The translations under genes and the position numbers were made by a program. Positions 1 through 8,454 of a stretch of DNA of 64,000 bases are shown here, in pieces. Every line of letters begins with the position of its first letter. Position 1 is the first letter of the stretch. Source of the DNA: Chitinophaga sancti (GTDB taxonomy: Bacteria; Bacteroidota; Bacteroidia; Chitinophagales; Chitinophagaceae); the NCBI RefSeq assembly GCF_034087045.1, contig NZ_CP139247.1, positions 7,900,001 through 7,964,000 on the forward strand. Direction: 5' to 3'. The notes below the pieces were generated by a model. The model made no database searches. It saw only the letters and a program-made list of their open reading frames with translations, and was not told where the DNA came from.

Positions 1-79
1 CATTTTCAAATCCAAAGATTATACAGTCTACTGCTACCAGGTGCTGAGGAACATTTGCATAAAATGATTGTGCACTCAT
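1..79 (-). CDS. NUDIX hydrolase, N-terminal fragment (cut by window edge)
   Basis: Reading leftward from an ATG at 77-79 the frame stays open to the window edge and gives 26 residues, beginning MSAQSFYANVPQ and running on through HLVAVDCIIFGFEN. That pattern (short polar leader, then a hydrophobic VAVDCIIFGF strand) is how many Bacteroidota NUDIX hydrolases and NrtR-type NUDIX regulators begin. The Nudix box itself would lie outside the window, so the family call rests on the first strand only. Upstream DNA (80-264) is non-coding. Confidence 0.55.
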   Translation of the reverse strand, partial: MSAQSFYANVPQHLVAVDCIIFGFEN

Positions 80-264
80 TGAAAATTAATTGTCTGCGTG
101 GTTGACGGCCCTCTTTTTATTGCAGCTGGCAAGACCGTGAAACCTGTTGTTTTTCATCTATTAGCTGCAAAGATGCTACATTTTCCTGCTACTTCCGGCA
201 CCAGAAATAACTTTTACTAAAAAGACAGCCACGTGGATGCGCTGCCAATATTGAACTGATATAG
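80..264. other. Intergenic, no gene seen
   Basis: Gap between the NUDIX start and the stop of the DinB gene. It must hold the NUDIX promoter. On the minus strand there is a near match to the Bacteroidota -7 box (CATCTTTG around 168-175) but no convincing -33 partner. I see no ORF or tRNA-like sequence. Confidence 0.5.
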
Positions 265-753
265 CTATTTCTTCGCGTATTCGCTATAATCAGTACCCGG
301 AATCTTCGTCACACCGACCTGTCGTAATAGTGTGACCAACTGGCCCCGGTGATAAGTAGCATGATTGAAAACGTGCATCAGTATTTCTATAACGGTTAAT
401 TTACCATATTGTTTCTGGCTATTGTAATAAGCTACCGTATGGGGTAATTTTACGGGGTTGATCTGCTGCACCATTTCCAGCAATTGCCGGGATACAGTAA
501 GCCACTCCTCACAAGCCGCCTCGAATGTACCCTGAAACTTAGGTGCCGGCTTCTGCGTCTGCTCCACTAATTCTATGCGTTGCTTCCACACACTTTCCGC
601 ATCCCACACATGATACACCGTCTGGCGTATGCTGGGAAAACTACTCACAACTTCCTGATCCAGCTGCGCTTCCGTTAGCTTTTTCAGTACCAGCACCAGG
701 CGCTGATTAGCCCAAAGGTGATAACCAGCCAGATTGAGTACGACTTCCTTCAA
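265..753 (-). CDS. DinB family protein
   Basis: A 162-residue protein of the DinB/DfsB four-helix-bundle family. The usual three-histidine metal site is visible: H48 (in YHVWDA), and H131 and H135 in the HATYHRGQ motif. Members of this fold include thiol transferases and damage-inducible proteins; the substrate cannot be told from sequence. Length is typical. It stands alone, divergent from the acetyltransferase at 817 with a 63-base gap holding both promoters. The family call is firm, the function open. Confidence 0.85.
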   Translation of the reverse strand: MKEVVLNLAGYHLWANQRLVLVLKKLTEAQLDQEVVSSFPSIRQTVYHVWDAESVWKQRIELVEQTQKPAPKFQGTFEAACEEWLTVSRQLLEMVQQINPVKLPHTVAYYNSQKQYGKLTVIEILMHVFNHATYHRGQLVTLLRQVGVTKIPGTDYSEYAKK

Positions 754-816
754 TATTATTGAGTTTTTATTACCTTCAACAAAATACCGAAATTTTATAC
801 AACAGTAAAAATATAT

Positions 817-1269
817 ATGACACCCATTACCATCAGGAACGTACGAATAGAGGATTGCCCACGCTTATTGGAACTGATCAGGGAACTGGCGGAATACGAG
901 AAAGCAGCACATGAAGTGACCGTAACACTAGAACAGTTCACTGATGCCGGATTTGGCAAAAGCCCTGTCTGGAAAGCTTTTGCAGCTGTAGACGGAAATC
1001 TGATCATCGGGTTTGCCCTCTACTACATCCGCTATTCTACCTGGAAAGGTTGTCGTATGTACCTGGAAGACCTGCTGGTAACAGAAAGCTATAGGGGCAA
1101 GGGGATTGGTAAAATGCTGTTTGACAAGCTGTTGGAAGAAGCAAGGGCGCAAAATTACAACGGCATGGTTTGGCAGGTACTGGAATGGAATGAACCGGCT
1201 ATTAATTTTTATAAAAAATACGATGCCAGCTTCGATCCTGAGTGGTGGAATGCCAGCATCAGTTTCTAA
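817..1269 (+). CDS. GNAT acetyltransferase, spermidine/spermine (SSAT)-like
   Basis: A single GNAT domain of 150 residues. The acetyl-CoA loop is RGKGIG at residues 93-98, preceded by a YLEDLLV strand, and WNEP followed by INFYKK forms the C-terminal part. The YYIRYSTW segment before YLED and the WNEPAINFYK block closely follow animal diamine (SSAT-type) N-acetyltransferases, so a polyamine or other small amine is a reasonable substrate guess. The next gene, also a GNAT protein, starts 12 bases downstream, so the two are probably cotranscribed. Confidence 0.82.
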   Translation: MTPITIRNVRIEDCPRLLELIRELAEYEKAAHEVTVTLEQFTDAGFGKSPVWKAFAAVDGNLIIGFALYYIRYSTWKGCRMYLEDLLVTESYRGKGIGKMLFDKLLEEARAQNYNGMVWQVLEWNEPAINFYKKYDASFDPEWWNASISF

Positions 1270-1281
1270 TCATCTTTGATT

Positions 1282-2127
1282 ATGCTTTATAGATTCCACC
1301 ACCTGCGCGGTATTGCTACCAGGCAACTTTGCCAGGTGTTTAATGAAGCCTTTAGTGATTATGTCATTCCTATGCAACTGACGGTTTCGTTGTTGCAGCA
1401 GAAAATGGCAGGAGAAAGTATACAGCTGGATTGCTCGGCAGGTGCTTTTCAGGGGGATGATTTGTATGGGTTTATATTGCATGGGAGGGATGAAAGCCGT
1501 CCGGAAGTGTTGTACAATGGAGGCACAGGTGTGATCCCGCTGGCCCGTGGGCAGCATTTGGTACAGGAATTATATGAATATTTTATACCAAAATACCAGG
1601 AGCAGGGGGTGAAGGAGATCTTGCTGGAAGTGATAGGCAGTAATAAGAAAGCGATTAAAGCTTATGAAAATGCGGGATTTGAGCAGCAAAGGAATTTCTT
1701 GTGTTTTAAAGGAGAAATTCCGCTAAAAAAGAAAGAAACTAAAGGGATTATTATTCAAAAAAGCGTTTTGCCTTCGGAGGTCTTACTCGCTCCTTTTGCT
1801 GATCAGGTACCCAGCTGGTCGAATAGTATAGCGAGTGTAAGGAGGGAGCAACAACATACTACTACGTGGGTAGCAATTTTTGAAAATGAAATAGTAGGGT
1901 ATATCAGTGTATATCTTGCCAGCAGGCGGATAAGACAGATAGGAGTGCGAAAGGATATGCGGCGAAAAGGGATCGGAACGGCCTTAATGCAACAGGCTGC
2001 AGAGGCATTAGGAAACCCTTTTAGTCTTATTAATGTGGATGAAAAAAACGAAACTTTTATAAAATTCCTGGAAACTATCGGCATGTCTCAAATCCTTACC
2101 CAACACGAAATGAAACTCTCTTTATAA
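1282..2127 (+). CDS. GNAT family acetyltransferase with two GNAT-like halves
   Basis: About 281 residues from the ATG at 1282; a TTG six bases earlier is also in frame but less likely. The N-terminal half ends with a GNAT-like NKKAIKAYENAGF segment, and the C-terminal half has a full acetyl-CoA motif (RRKGIG, followed by a helix) near residue 230. Tandem GNAT architecture is common in Bacteroidota; usually only one half is catalytic, here probably the second. Substrate unknown. It follows the SSAT-like gene closely and ends before a strong hairpin at 2155. Confidence 0.8.
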   Translation: MLYRFHHLRGIATRQLCQVFNEAFSDYVIPMQLTVSLLQQKMAGESIQLDCSAGAFQGDDLYGFILHGRDESRPEVLYNGGTGVIPLARGQHLVQELYEYFIPKYQEQGVKEILLEVIGSNKKAIKAYENAGFEQQRNFLCFKGEIPLKKKETKGIIIQKSVLPSEVLLAPFADQVPSWSNSIASVRREQQHTTTWVAIFENEIVGYISVYLASRRIRQIGVRKDMRRKGIGTALMQQAAEALGNPFSLINVDEKNETFIKFLETIGMSQILTQHEMKLSL

Positions 2128-2154
2128 ACCAGCCGCTGGCCCTCGCCTCGTCCA

Positions 2155-2197
2155 AAACACAAAGAGCTTTTGCCTACGGCAAAAGCTCTTTGTGTTT
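2155..2197. terminator. Bidirectional terminator hairpin with 20-bp perfect arms
   Basis: Arms at 2155-2174 and 2178-2197 are perfect reverse complements, separated by only TAC. It lies between the convergent GNAT gene (ends 2127) and fabD (ends 2228), and can serve both directions. The apex reads GCC-TAC-GGC, as in the terminator near 45561. Confidence 0.85.
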
Positions 2198-2227
2198 GTA
2201 TAGAATTTTTAAGAAATTGGATTACTA

Positions 2228-3121
2228 TTAATTAATTCCATTTACTACAGCCTCTTTATGAATCTTCTGGATCAACCCCTGCAGCACCTTCCCAGGCCCT
2301 GCCTCTGTAAAATTAGTCGCTCCATCCGCCACCATCGCCTGCACTGACTGCGTCCACTTTACTGCTCCTGTCAACTGATCAATCAAATTCTGCTTGATCT
2401 CTGCCGGATTACTCACTGCCTTCGCTACCACATTCTGGTACACAGGACAATTAGGCGTATTAAATGTCGTCTTCTCTATCGCTGCCTTCAGCTCTTCCTT
2501 AGCCGGCGCCATCAGCGGACTATGAAAAGCTCCACCTACAGGCAATACCAGTGCACGCTTTGCACCTGCTGCCTTCATTCTTTCACAAGCCACTTCAATC
2601 CCCTTCAGTGAACCGGAAATCACCAGCTGACCAGGACAATTATAGTTAGCCGCTACTACCACCTCACCGGTTTCATCACTCACCGCTTTACAAATTTCTT
2701 CCACCTTCGCATCTTCCAGACCCAATACCGCCGCCATTGTAGAAGGATTCTGTTCACACGCCTTCTGCATAGCAGTGGCCCTGATGTAAACCAGTTTCAG
2801 CGCATCTTCAAAAGTAAGTGCACCATTCGCTACCAGCGATGAAAACTCACCCAGCGAGTGACCAGCCACCATATCAGGCTTCGCACCTTCTGCTCTACAC
2901 AGAAATGCAATCACACTGTGCAGGAATACAGCCAGTTGTGTAACACGGGTTTGCTTCAGGTCCTCGTCAGTACCTGTAAACATTACATCTGATATACGAA
3001 AGCCGAGGATCTCGTTCGCCTTCTCAAATAAATCTTTTGCAGTTGGATTGGTGTCATACAGGTTTTTACCCATACCCGGGAACTGAGCGCCCTGACCGGG
3101 AAATACGTAAGCTTGTTTCAT
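2228..3121 (-). CDS. fabD: Malonyl CoA-acyl carrier protein transacylase
   Basis: FabD moves the malonyl group from malonyl-CoA to acyl carrier protein, providing the extender unit for type II fatty-acid synthesis in the cytoplasm. The 297-residue protein has GQGAQ at residues 9-13, the nucleophile S89 in GHSLG, R114 in the YIRATAM segment and the partner H200 in GAFHS, so the active site is complete. Length is typical of the family. It is separated from folE by about 150 bases containing a terminator and is probably transcribed alone; no other fab genes are nearby. Confidence 0.96.
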   Translation of the reverse strand: MKQAYVFPGQGAQFPGMGKNLYDTNPTAKDLFEKANEILGFRISDVMFTGTDEDLKQTRVTQLAVFLHSVIAFLCRAEGAKPDMVAGHSLGEFSSLVANGALTFEDALKLVYIRATAMQKACEQNPSTMAAVLGLEDAKVEEICKAVSDETGEVVVAANYNCPGQLVISGSLKGIEVACERMKAAGAKRALVLPVGGAFHSPLMAPAKEELKAAIEKTTFNTPNCPVYQNVVAKAVSNPAEIKQNLIDQLTGAVKWTQSVQAMVADGATNFTEAGPGKVLQGLIQKIHKEAVVNGIN

Positions 3122-3235
3122 TTACATTGATTTACGGTTGCCAACCAGACATATGTATTATCATTAAATACATATCTCAGTGATTAGGATTGCAAATATT
3201 CATAGTCTTTGTGATATATCAAAATTTGCATCGAA

Positions 3236-3263
3236 TAAAAAACCCTCTCGCCGGGAGAGGGTT
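3236..3263 (-). terminator. Rho-independent terminator after folE
   Basis: Nine-bp arms (3241-3249 and 3255-3263) with a five-base loop. Read on the minus strand the stem is followed by six T, directly downstream of the folE stop codon. Confidence 0.85.
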
Positions 3264-3274
3264 CCTATTAACTT

Positions 3275-3868
3275 TTAAATACTCTGACCAAGCAGCCGCA
3301 TGAACTCGCTTCTTGTTCTGCCATCTTCAAACTGCCCGGAAAAGGCGGAAGTGGTCGTCACCGAATTCTGCTTCTGCACCCCTCTCATCATCATACACAG
3401 GTGCTGTGCCTCTATTACCACAGCCACCCCCATAGGTTGCAACGTATCCTGAATAGCATCCAGGATCTGGTGTGTCATGCGCTCCTGTACCTGTAGTCTT
3501 CTGGCATACACATCTACCACCCTGGCCAGTTTGCTCAGACCGGTAATATACCCGTTAGGGATATAAGCGATGTGCGCCTTACCAAAGAAAGGCAACATAT
3601 GGTGTTCACACAGGGAATACAATTCGATATCTTTCACAATGACCATCTCACTATATGACTCTGTGAATTTGGCGCTATTCAATATCTCTCTGGCATCCTG
3701 CTGATAACCTGTAGTCAGGTATTGCATTGCTTTTGCTACCCTTTCCGGTGTCTTTTGCAATCCTTCTCTTTCCACATCCTCCCCCAACAGGGAAATACTA
3801 TTTTTGTAATGCCCGATAAGATCGGCAGTTACCTTCTCATCGTAAGATTCAACCTTCTTGTAAGCCAT
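3275..3868 (-). CDS. folE: GTP cyclohydrolase I
   Basis: Converts GTP to 7,8-dihydroneopterin triphosphate, the shared entry to folate, queuosine and biopterin-type pterins. The 197-residue protein carries the zinc ligands C87 and H90 (CEHH block) and C158 (HLCMMMRG block), and the RLQVQER helix typical of the enzyme. It lies 30 bases downstream of the PTPS gene on the same strand, so the two first steps of pterin side-chain chemistry are encoded together. A terminator follows immediately. Confidence 0.96.
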   Translation of the reverse strand: MAYKKVESYDEKVTADLIGHYKNSISLLGEDVEREGLQKTPERVAKAMQYLTTGYQQDAREILNSAKFTESYSEMVIVKDIELYSLCEHHMLPFFGKAHIAYIPNGYITGLSKLARVVDVYARRLQVQERMTHQILDAIQDTLQPMGVAVVIEAQHLCMMMRGVQKQNSVTTTSAFSGQFEDGRTRSEFMRLLGQSI

Positions 3869-3898
3869 TGCTTATTTAAACTTAAGATCAATTAATGA

Positions 3899-4309
3899 CT
3901 ACCCTCCGTAATATTCTACATAGATACGGGGTGTTTCGTACAACTTGATGCAGTGGAGCTGCACGCCTTCCGGCAGGTGCGGAGTCAGCTGCTCCCAGAT
4001 CCCGATAGCCAGGTTCTCCGCAGAGGTGAACTTACCAGCCATGAAATCTACATCCATATTGAGGTTGCGGTGGTCTACTTTTTCCACCACATATTCTTCG
4101 ATTAAATTACTCAGTGTTTTGGCATTAAAAACAAACCCTGTTTCAGGATCAGGATTGCCTTTTACCGTAACGTGCAATTCATAATTATGACCATGCCAAT
4201 TCTCGTTAGCACACTTTCCAAACACTTCTTTATTTTTTTCCTTACTCCAGGCGGGATTTGATAATTTGTGCGCCGCATTGAAGTTCTCCACACGCGTTAA
4301 ATAGATCAT
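3899..4309 (-). CDS. queD: 6-pyruvoyl-tetrahydropterin synthase / 6-carboxytetrahydropterin synthase
   Basis: About 136 residues from the ATG at 4309; the open frame runs further upstream, but the family begins at MIYLTRVENFNAAH. Zinc ligands H14, H39 and H41 are present, with catalytic C33 and the D79-H80 pair. C33 stands five residues before HGH (C-x5-HGH), the spacing I know from animal PTPS, whereas E. coli QueD has C-x3-HGH. The product could therefore be 6-pyruvoyl-tetrahydropterin or 6-carboxytetrahydropterin. Being paired with folE fits either route. The symbol is used for the family, not as proof of queuosine synthesis. Confidence 0.85.
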   Translation of the reverse strand: MIYLTRVENFNAAHKLSNPAWSKEKNKEVFGKCANENWHGHNYELHVTVKGNPDPETGFVFNAKTLSNLIEEYVVEKVDHRNLNMDVDFMAGKFTSAENLAIGIWEQLTPHLPEGVQLHCIKLYETPRIYVEYYGG

Positions 4310-4330
4310 GTGATTAGCTGCGATTTTCCG

Positions 4331-4360
4331 CAAAAGTACAACAATTGAAGGACAAGCCAA
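4331..4360 (-). promoter_or_regulatory. Candidate Bacteroidota promoter of the PTPS-folE pair
   Basis: Read leftward: a TTG at 4360-4358, a 19-base spacer, then TACTTTTG (4338-4331), matching the Bacteroidota -7 box TAnnTTTG. The start codon at 4309 would lie roughly 15 bases after the transcription start. Confidence 0.55.
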
Positions 4361-4416
4361 TCAGTGGGCACATAAGGCCGGTAGGTCGCTATTCATTTTA
4401 TTCCGATATTTGCACC

Positions 4417-5076
4417 ATGAAAATTCTGGTCATTGCTGCCACACCATTCGAGATCAAGCCATTCTCCGACTACCTGTCAGGTCATCATCACCCTGCTACC
4501 CAAATCACGACACTCGTTCACGGCATCGGCATGATGCATACTGCCTACCACCTGGGCCGTCACCTGTCCGGTACCCGTCCCGACCTCGTTATACAGGCAG
4601 GTATTGCCGGCTGTTTTGATCATAGCTGGGAAATGGGCAAAACCGTGATCATAAAAAGAGAGCAATTCGGCGACCTCGGTGTGGAAGACGACCAGGCCTT
4701 CAAAGACCTGTTTGAAACCAACCTATGGCAACCTGATCAACCACCGTTTACTAACAAACAACTGGTGAATCTGTTCGAAGGCGTACCACATTTACCCCTA
4801 CTCGAACAGGTAAGTGGCGTAACCATCAATACCGTAAGTGGTAGCGAACGTACCCGCCAAAAACTGGTAGACAAATATAACCCCGCCGTGGAGAGCATGG
4901 AAGGCGCTGCCTTTCATTACGCCTGCCTGTTGGAAAAAATCCCTTTCTTCCAGCTCCGCAGCATTTCCAACTACGTGGAAGTACGCGATAAGTCCAAATG
5001 GAAAATCCCTTTGGCCATCCAACAACTCAACGAAACATTGATCACATATATTGAACATCTGAGACAGATACACTAG
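4417..5076 (+). CDS. mqnB: Futalosine hydrolase
   Basis: Nucleoside-phosphorylase-fold enzyme that splits futalosine to dehypoxanthine futalosine and hypoxanthine in the futalosine route to menaquinone. The reading frame is open from 4345, but the family starts at MKILVIAATPFEI, encoded by the ATG at 4417, giving 219 residues. The glycine-rich IQAGIAGCFD strand and the VESMEGAAFHYAC motif (the purine/ribose-binding ME pair) are visible. The mqnD gene follows after 36 bases, which settles the pathway assignment. Confidence 0.9.
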   Translation: MKILVIAATPFEIKPFSDYLSGHHHPATQITTLVHGIGMMHTAYHLGRHLSGTRPDLVIQAGIAGCFDHSWEMGKTVIIKREQFGDLGVEDDQAFKDLFETNLWQPDQPPFTNKQLVNLFEGVPHLPLLEQVSGVTINTVSGSERTRQKLVDKYNPAVESMEGAAFHYACLLEKIPFFQLRSISNYVEVRDKSKWKIPLAIQQLNETLITYIEHLRQIH

Positions 5077-5112
5077 ATTAACAGCGCTTTCTGCCTCCTA
5101 AAGCAAAGCATT

Positions 5113-5898
5113 ATGGAATTAACACTCGGATTTTCCCCATGTCCCAACGATACTTTCATCTTTGATGCCATGGTGAATAACAAGATCGACACGAAAGGCT
5201 TACAATTCAACACCCGCCTCGAAGATGTGGAAACACTGAACAAATGGGCGCTGGAAGGAAAACTGGATATTACTAAACTAAGCTATGGGGTCCTTCCTAA
5301 AGTACTACATCAATACGAGCTGCTCAACAGTGGCTCTGCCCTGGGTAGAGGTTGTGGCCCGCTCCTGATCGCGAAAAAACCGATCGATAAAGAAAATATC
5401 AAAGATTGCAAAATTGCTATTCCAGGTATTAATACCACGGCTAACCTACTCTTCTCCACTGCATTTCCCGAAGCTCAAAACAAGGAAATCCTGGTTTTCT
5501 CCGACATTGAAAACGCCGTATTAGATGGTCGTGTAGATGCAGGTGTGATCATTCACGAAAATAGATTCACTTATCAACAAAGAGGACTGGTCAAAATCAT
5601 TGACCTGGGTGAATACTGGGAAAGCACCACCGGCAGCCCGATTCCATTAGGAGGTATCGTGATCCGCAAGTCACTGCCTGCTGAACTGAAGCAACAGGTA
5701 GACCAGCTGATTCATGATAGCCTGCAGGAATCATTCAAACACTATCCTATCCTTTCTCCTTTCGTGACATCTCACGCACAGGAAATGGAAGAAAGTGTAA
5801 TGCGCCAACATATAGAACTTTATGTAAATGACTTCTCCCTCGACCTGGGCGAAGCCGGCAGAGCCGCCGTAGACCGACTCATGGCAGCCGCTTTATAA
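5113..5898 (+). CDS. mqnD: 1,4-dihydroxy-6-naphthoate synthase
   Basis: MqnD cleaves cyclic dehypoxanthine futalosine to 1,4-dihydroxy-6-naphthoate, the last ring-forming step of the futalosine pathway. The 261-residue protein starts with the family signature GFSPCPNDTFIFDA and has the periplasmic-binding-protein-like two-lobe fold. Length is normal. It follows mqnB in a two-gene unit that ends at a hairpin beginning 9 bases downstream. mqnA, mqnC and mqnE are not in the window. Confidence 0.95.
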   Translation: MELTLGFSPCPNDTFIFDAMVNNKIDTKGLQFNTRLEDVETLNKWALEGKLDITKLSYGVLPKVLHQYELLNSGSALGRGCGPLLIAKKPIDKENIKDCKIAIPGINTTANLLFSTAFPEAQNKEILVFSDIENAVLDGRVDAGVIIHENRFTYQQRGLVKIIDLGEYWESTTGSPIPLGGIVIRKSLPAELKQQVDQLIHDSLQESFKHYPILSPFVTSHAQEMEESVMRQHIELYVNDFSLDLGEAGRAAVDRLMAAAL

Positions 5899-5906
5899 TA
5901 TTGAAG

Positions 5907-5940
5907 AAGCAGTCGCGTTAACTTTTCGCGACTGCTTTTT
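5907..5940. terminator. Terminator between mqnD and the photolyase gene
   Basis: Perfect 11-bp arms (5907-5917 and 5927-5937), loop of nine bases, then a run of T on the plus strand. The photolyase stop codon (5918-5920, minus strand) lies inside the loop, so the convergent genes share it. Confidence 0.85.
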
Positions 5941-7225
5941 TATATACTTCCAATGCTCTTTTTCTCGCCTCTTCATGAATGACCATAGGTGTAGGATATG
6001 TTAACTCATCCAGCTCAGGCACCCACTTACGTACATATTTCAAATCGGGATCAAATCGCTCTGTTTGCAATGAAGGATTAAACACCCTGAAATAAGGTGC
6101 TGCATCACATCCACATCCTGCCGCCCATTGCCAGTTGCCATTATTAGCTGCCAGATCATAATCCAGTAATTTCGCTGCAAAATAAGCTTCTCCCCATCTC
6201 CAATCTATCAGCAAATGTTTTGATAAAAAACTCGCCGTGATCATACGCACCCTGTTGTGCATAAAACCAGTCGTATTCAATTCACGCATACCTGCATCCA
6301 CAATAGGATAGCCGGTTTCACCATCACACCATTTTTTAAACTCCGCTTCATTATTTCTCCATTTGATCTTATCATATTCTTTTCTGAATGCCTGATGTAC
6401 GACCTGTGGATAATGCCACAATATCATGGAGAAGAAATCTCTCCATATCAACTCTCCTAAAAAAGTTTGATTTAAATGATTCGCACGCTCTGCCAGTTCT
6501 CTTACACTGACTGTACCAAAACGCAGGTGTAATCCGAAATGTGTAGTGCCATGTATACCTGGTATATCCCTGGTTTTATCATAATTTTCAATCAGGCTAT
6601 CCTTTACTTTTACACCAGGAAAATCCCGCTCACCGGCCAGTAAACCCATCGTTCGCAAAGAAGGGATACGCATGCTTTTTTGTTTGTAGAAATTGTCGAA
6701 GTACTTTTCCACAGGATACGCTTTCAGATAAAAATCATTCAGCTTCGCTCTCCATTTTTTACTGTAAGGCGTGTAAATAGTATACGGTTCCCCGTTATCT
6801 TTCAGCACTTCATCCCTGTCAAAGATCACCTGATCTTTGTACAATTTAAATTCAATTCCCTTTCCTTTCAAAAGCTTTCCGATGGCCTTATCCCGCTCAC
6901 GCGCATAAGGTTCATAATCGATATTGGCATACACCGTCTGCACATCATAATGAGTCGTGTAATGCTCAAAGGCTTCCTCAGGAGTACCATAAAATACATC
7001 CAGGCTGCTACCCAGTTTTGCTAGTTGTTCCTGCATCTCTTCCAGGGTATCACGGATAAAAGTAACCCTACGGTCATGTTTATCTTCAAGATTATTCAGA
7101 ATGACAGTGTCAAATACAAATACAGGTACGACAGGATGTTCTGATTTTAAGGCATGGTATAACGCAGCATGATCCAGCAATCGCAAATCACGGCGTAACC
7201 AACACAAAGTAACGGTGGAGGGCAT
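5918..7225 (-). CDS. Cryptochrome/photolyase family protein (deoxyribodipyrimidine photolyase)
   Basis: FAD-dependent enzyme family that splits UV-induced pyrimidine dimers with blue light. From the ATG at 7225 (MPSTVTLCWLRRDLRLLDH) it has 435 residues; the frame is open 48 bases further upstream, but the family starts here. The N-terminal alpha/beta antenna domain is followed by the FAD domain with the motifs TTHFGLHLRFG, GELIWRDFF, MHNRVRM and the DYDLAANNGNWQW block. All the FAD-site motifs expected for class I photolyases are present. The preceding gene on the strand is an aminotransferase. Confidence 0.92.
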   Translation of the reverse strand: MPSTVTLCWLRRDLRLLDHAALYHALKSEHPVVPVFVFDTVILNNLEDKHDRRVTFIRDTLEEMQEQLAKLGSSLDVFYGTPEEAFEHYTTHYDVQTVYANIDYEPYARERDKAIGKLLKGKGIEFKLYKDQVIFDRDEVLKDNGEPYTIYTPYSKKWRAKLNDFYLKAYPVEKYFDNFYKQKSMRIPSLRTMGLLAGERDFPGVKVKDSLIENYDKTRDIPGIHGTTHFGLHLRFGTVSVRELAERANHLNQTFLGELIWRDFFSMILWHYPQVVHQAFRKEYDKIKWRNNEAEFKKWCDGETGYPIVDAGMRELNTTGFMHNRVRMITASFLSKHLLIDWRWGEAYFAAKLLDYDLAANNGNWQWAAGCGCDAAPYFRVFNPSLQTERFDPDLKYVRKWVPELDELTYPTPMVIHEEARKRALEVYKKAVAKS

Positions 7226-7367
7226 AATAGAGGTTAGTTTTTTGCAATTCTCAATGAAACATTCCGTAGACAATATTAAGACGTAATACTCAAATAAAGT
7301 ATTACAAAAAATACGCCACTGCTGCGCATCTTCAGCGAATTACCATATTAACAATTGGGGGGATATT

Positions 7368-8207
7368 CTATAATACGCCTTCATGCAGCAACTCATGTAG
7401 TATCACTGCAGTAGCATTTCCATAATTATTATCGCGGAACTGACCTACCCACCGTACACCCGTGATGGCATTGGTGAGGAATATCTCATCTGCATTCTCC
7501 AGGTCAGCTATTGTCAGGGGCTTTTCTATCACTTTAAATGGGAGGTCCATATCTATTATGTGCTTACGCATCACACCACATACACAACCCTCACTCAATG
7601 GAGGGGTGATCAGTTTTTTATCATCCACAATGAACAGGTTAGCGATCGTCGTATCAGCCACTCTGCCGTGTGAATTTAACAGGATCGTTTCATTCAACCG
7701 ATGTTGTTTTCCATACATCGCTGCCATGATATAAGGCAAACAGTTATTCGACTTGATAGTAGCATATTTATCACAACTCTTCCGTGCTTCTGAAAACACA
7801 TCTATCACCAGTCCTTTATCATTCAGTTCCATCACCTGCCGGTCCAGTTCCCAGCTTTGAATAATAAAATTAGGATGGTTATTCACAGGATCATAAAGAC
7901 CTCCATCCGATCTGAAAATAGTGAGCCTTACCCTGGCCAGGCGATTATGATTATTCCGGCTACAAAGTTCTGCTATGAGCCGGGTAAAATAAGTTCGGGT
8001 GAAATTGTGAGGGGCATCGAAATGTAGCAGATGCAAACTGGCCATCAATCGCTCAAAATGCAGTTCAGAAAGCTGCACCTCTCCCCTTACTGCACGCATG
8101 GTCTCAAAACAACCGTCTCCATACCGGAAAGACCGGTTGTCTGCCGTAAAAATGGGTTCAGACGCCGAAATAAACTTTCCATTATAACATGTATACACCT
8201 GTTGCAC
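7368..8207 (-). CDS. Aminotransferase class IV (aminodeoxychorismate lyase / branched-chain aminotransferase fold)
   Basis: PLP-dependent fold-type IV enzyme of 279 residues. Visible are the FRYGDGCFETMRA start, the PLP-lysine in ATIKSNNCLPY and the phosphate-binding TTIANLF segment. The glutamate usually found in the G-x-V-x-E-x-T block is aspartate here (GRVADTT). The general form matches 4-amino-4-deoxychorismate lyase (folate) or D-amino-acid/branched-chain aminotransferases; sequence alone does not separate them. No pab genes are adjacent. It probably heads a short unit with the photolyase. Confidence 0.85.
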   Translation of the reverse strand: MQQVYTCYNGKFISASEPIFTADNRSFRYGDGCFETMRAVRGEVQLSELHFERLMASLHLLHFDAPHNFTRTYFTRLIAELCSRNNHNRLARVRLTIFRSDGGLYDPVNNHPNFIIQSWELDRQVMELNDKGLVIDVFSEARKSCDKYATIKSNNCLPYIMAAMYGKQHRLNETILLNSHGRVADTTIANLFIVDDKKLITPPLSEGCVCGVMRKHIIDMDLPFKVIEKPLTIADLENADEIFLTNAITGVRWVGQFRDNNYGNATAVILHELLHEGVL

Positions 8208-8454
8208 TTCGAACGCTTTTTTATGTTAGAAAGGAATAGAAAGGTACGAAATATTCATGTGATGCAGGCATTAGCAGCCGGGGCATTTAGGCACCTATTT
8301 TGGCGACTATTATCTCCTACATATAGCAAACTGAACCTGATCCGGAACCTCCCTAAAAAAGGTAGCGGTCATCCCAGCTCATGCCAGGACAACCGCTTTA
8401 TACATAGGACAGGGGCTCTTCCCGGATTTCATCCCGGAATGGACGCCAGTCTAT
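8208..8454. other. Intergenic debris, no gene seen
   Basis: Between the aminotransferase start and the decayed barrel gene. It holds a direct repeat of CCCGGA around 8428-8446. The plus-strand frame that crosses it lies antisense to the aminotransferase and the pseudogene and shows no protein-like pattern. Confidence 0.5.
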
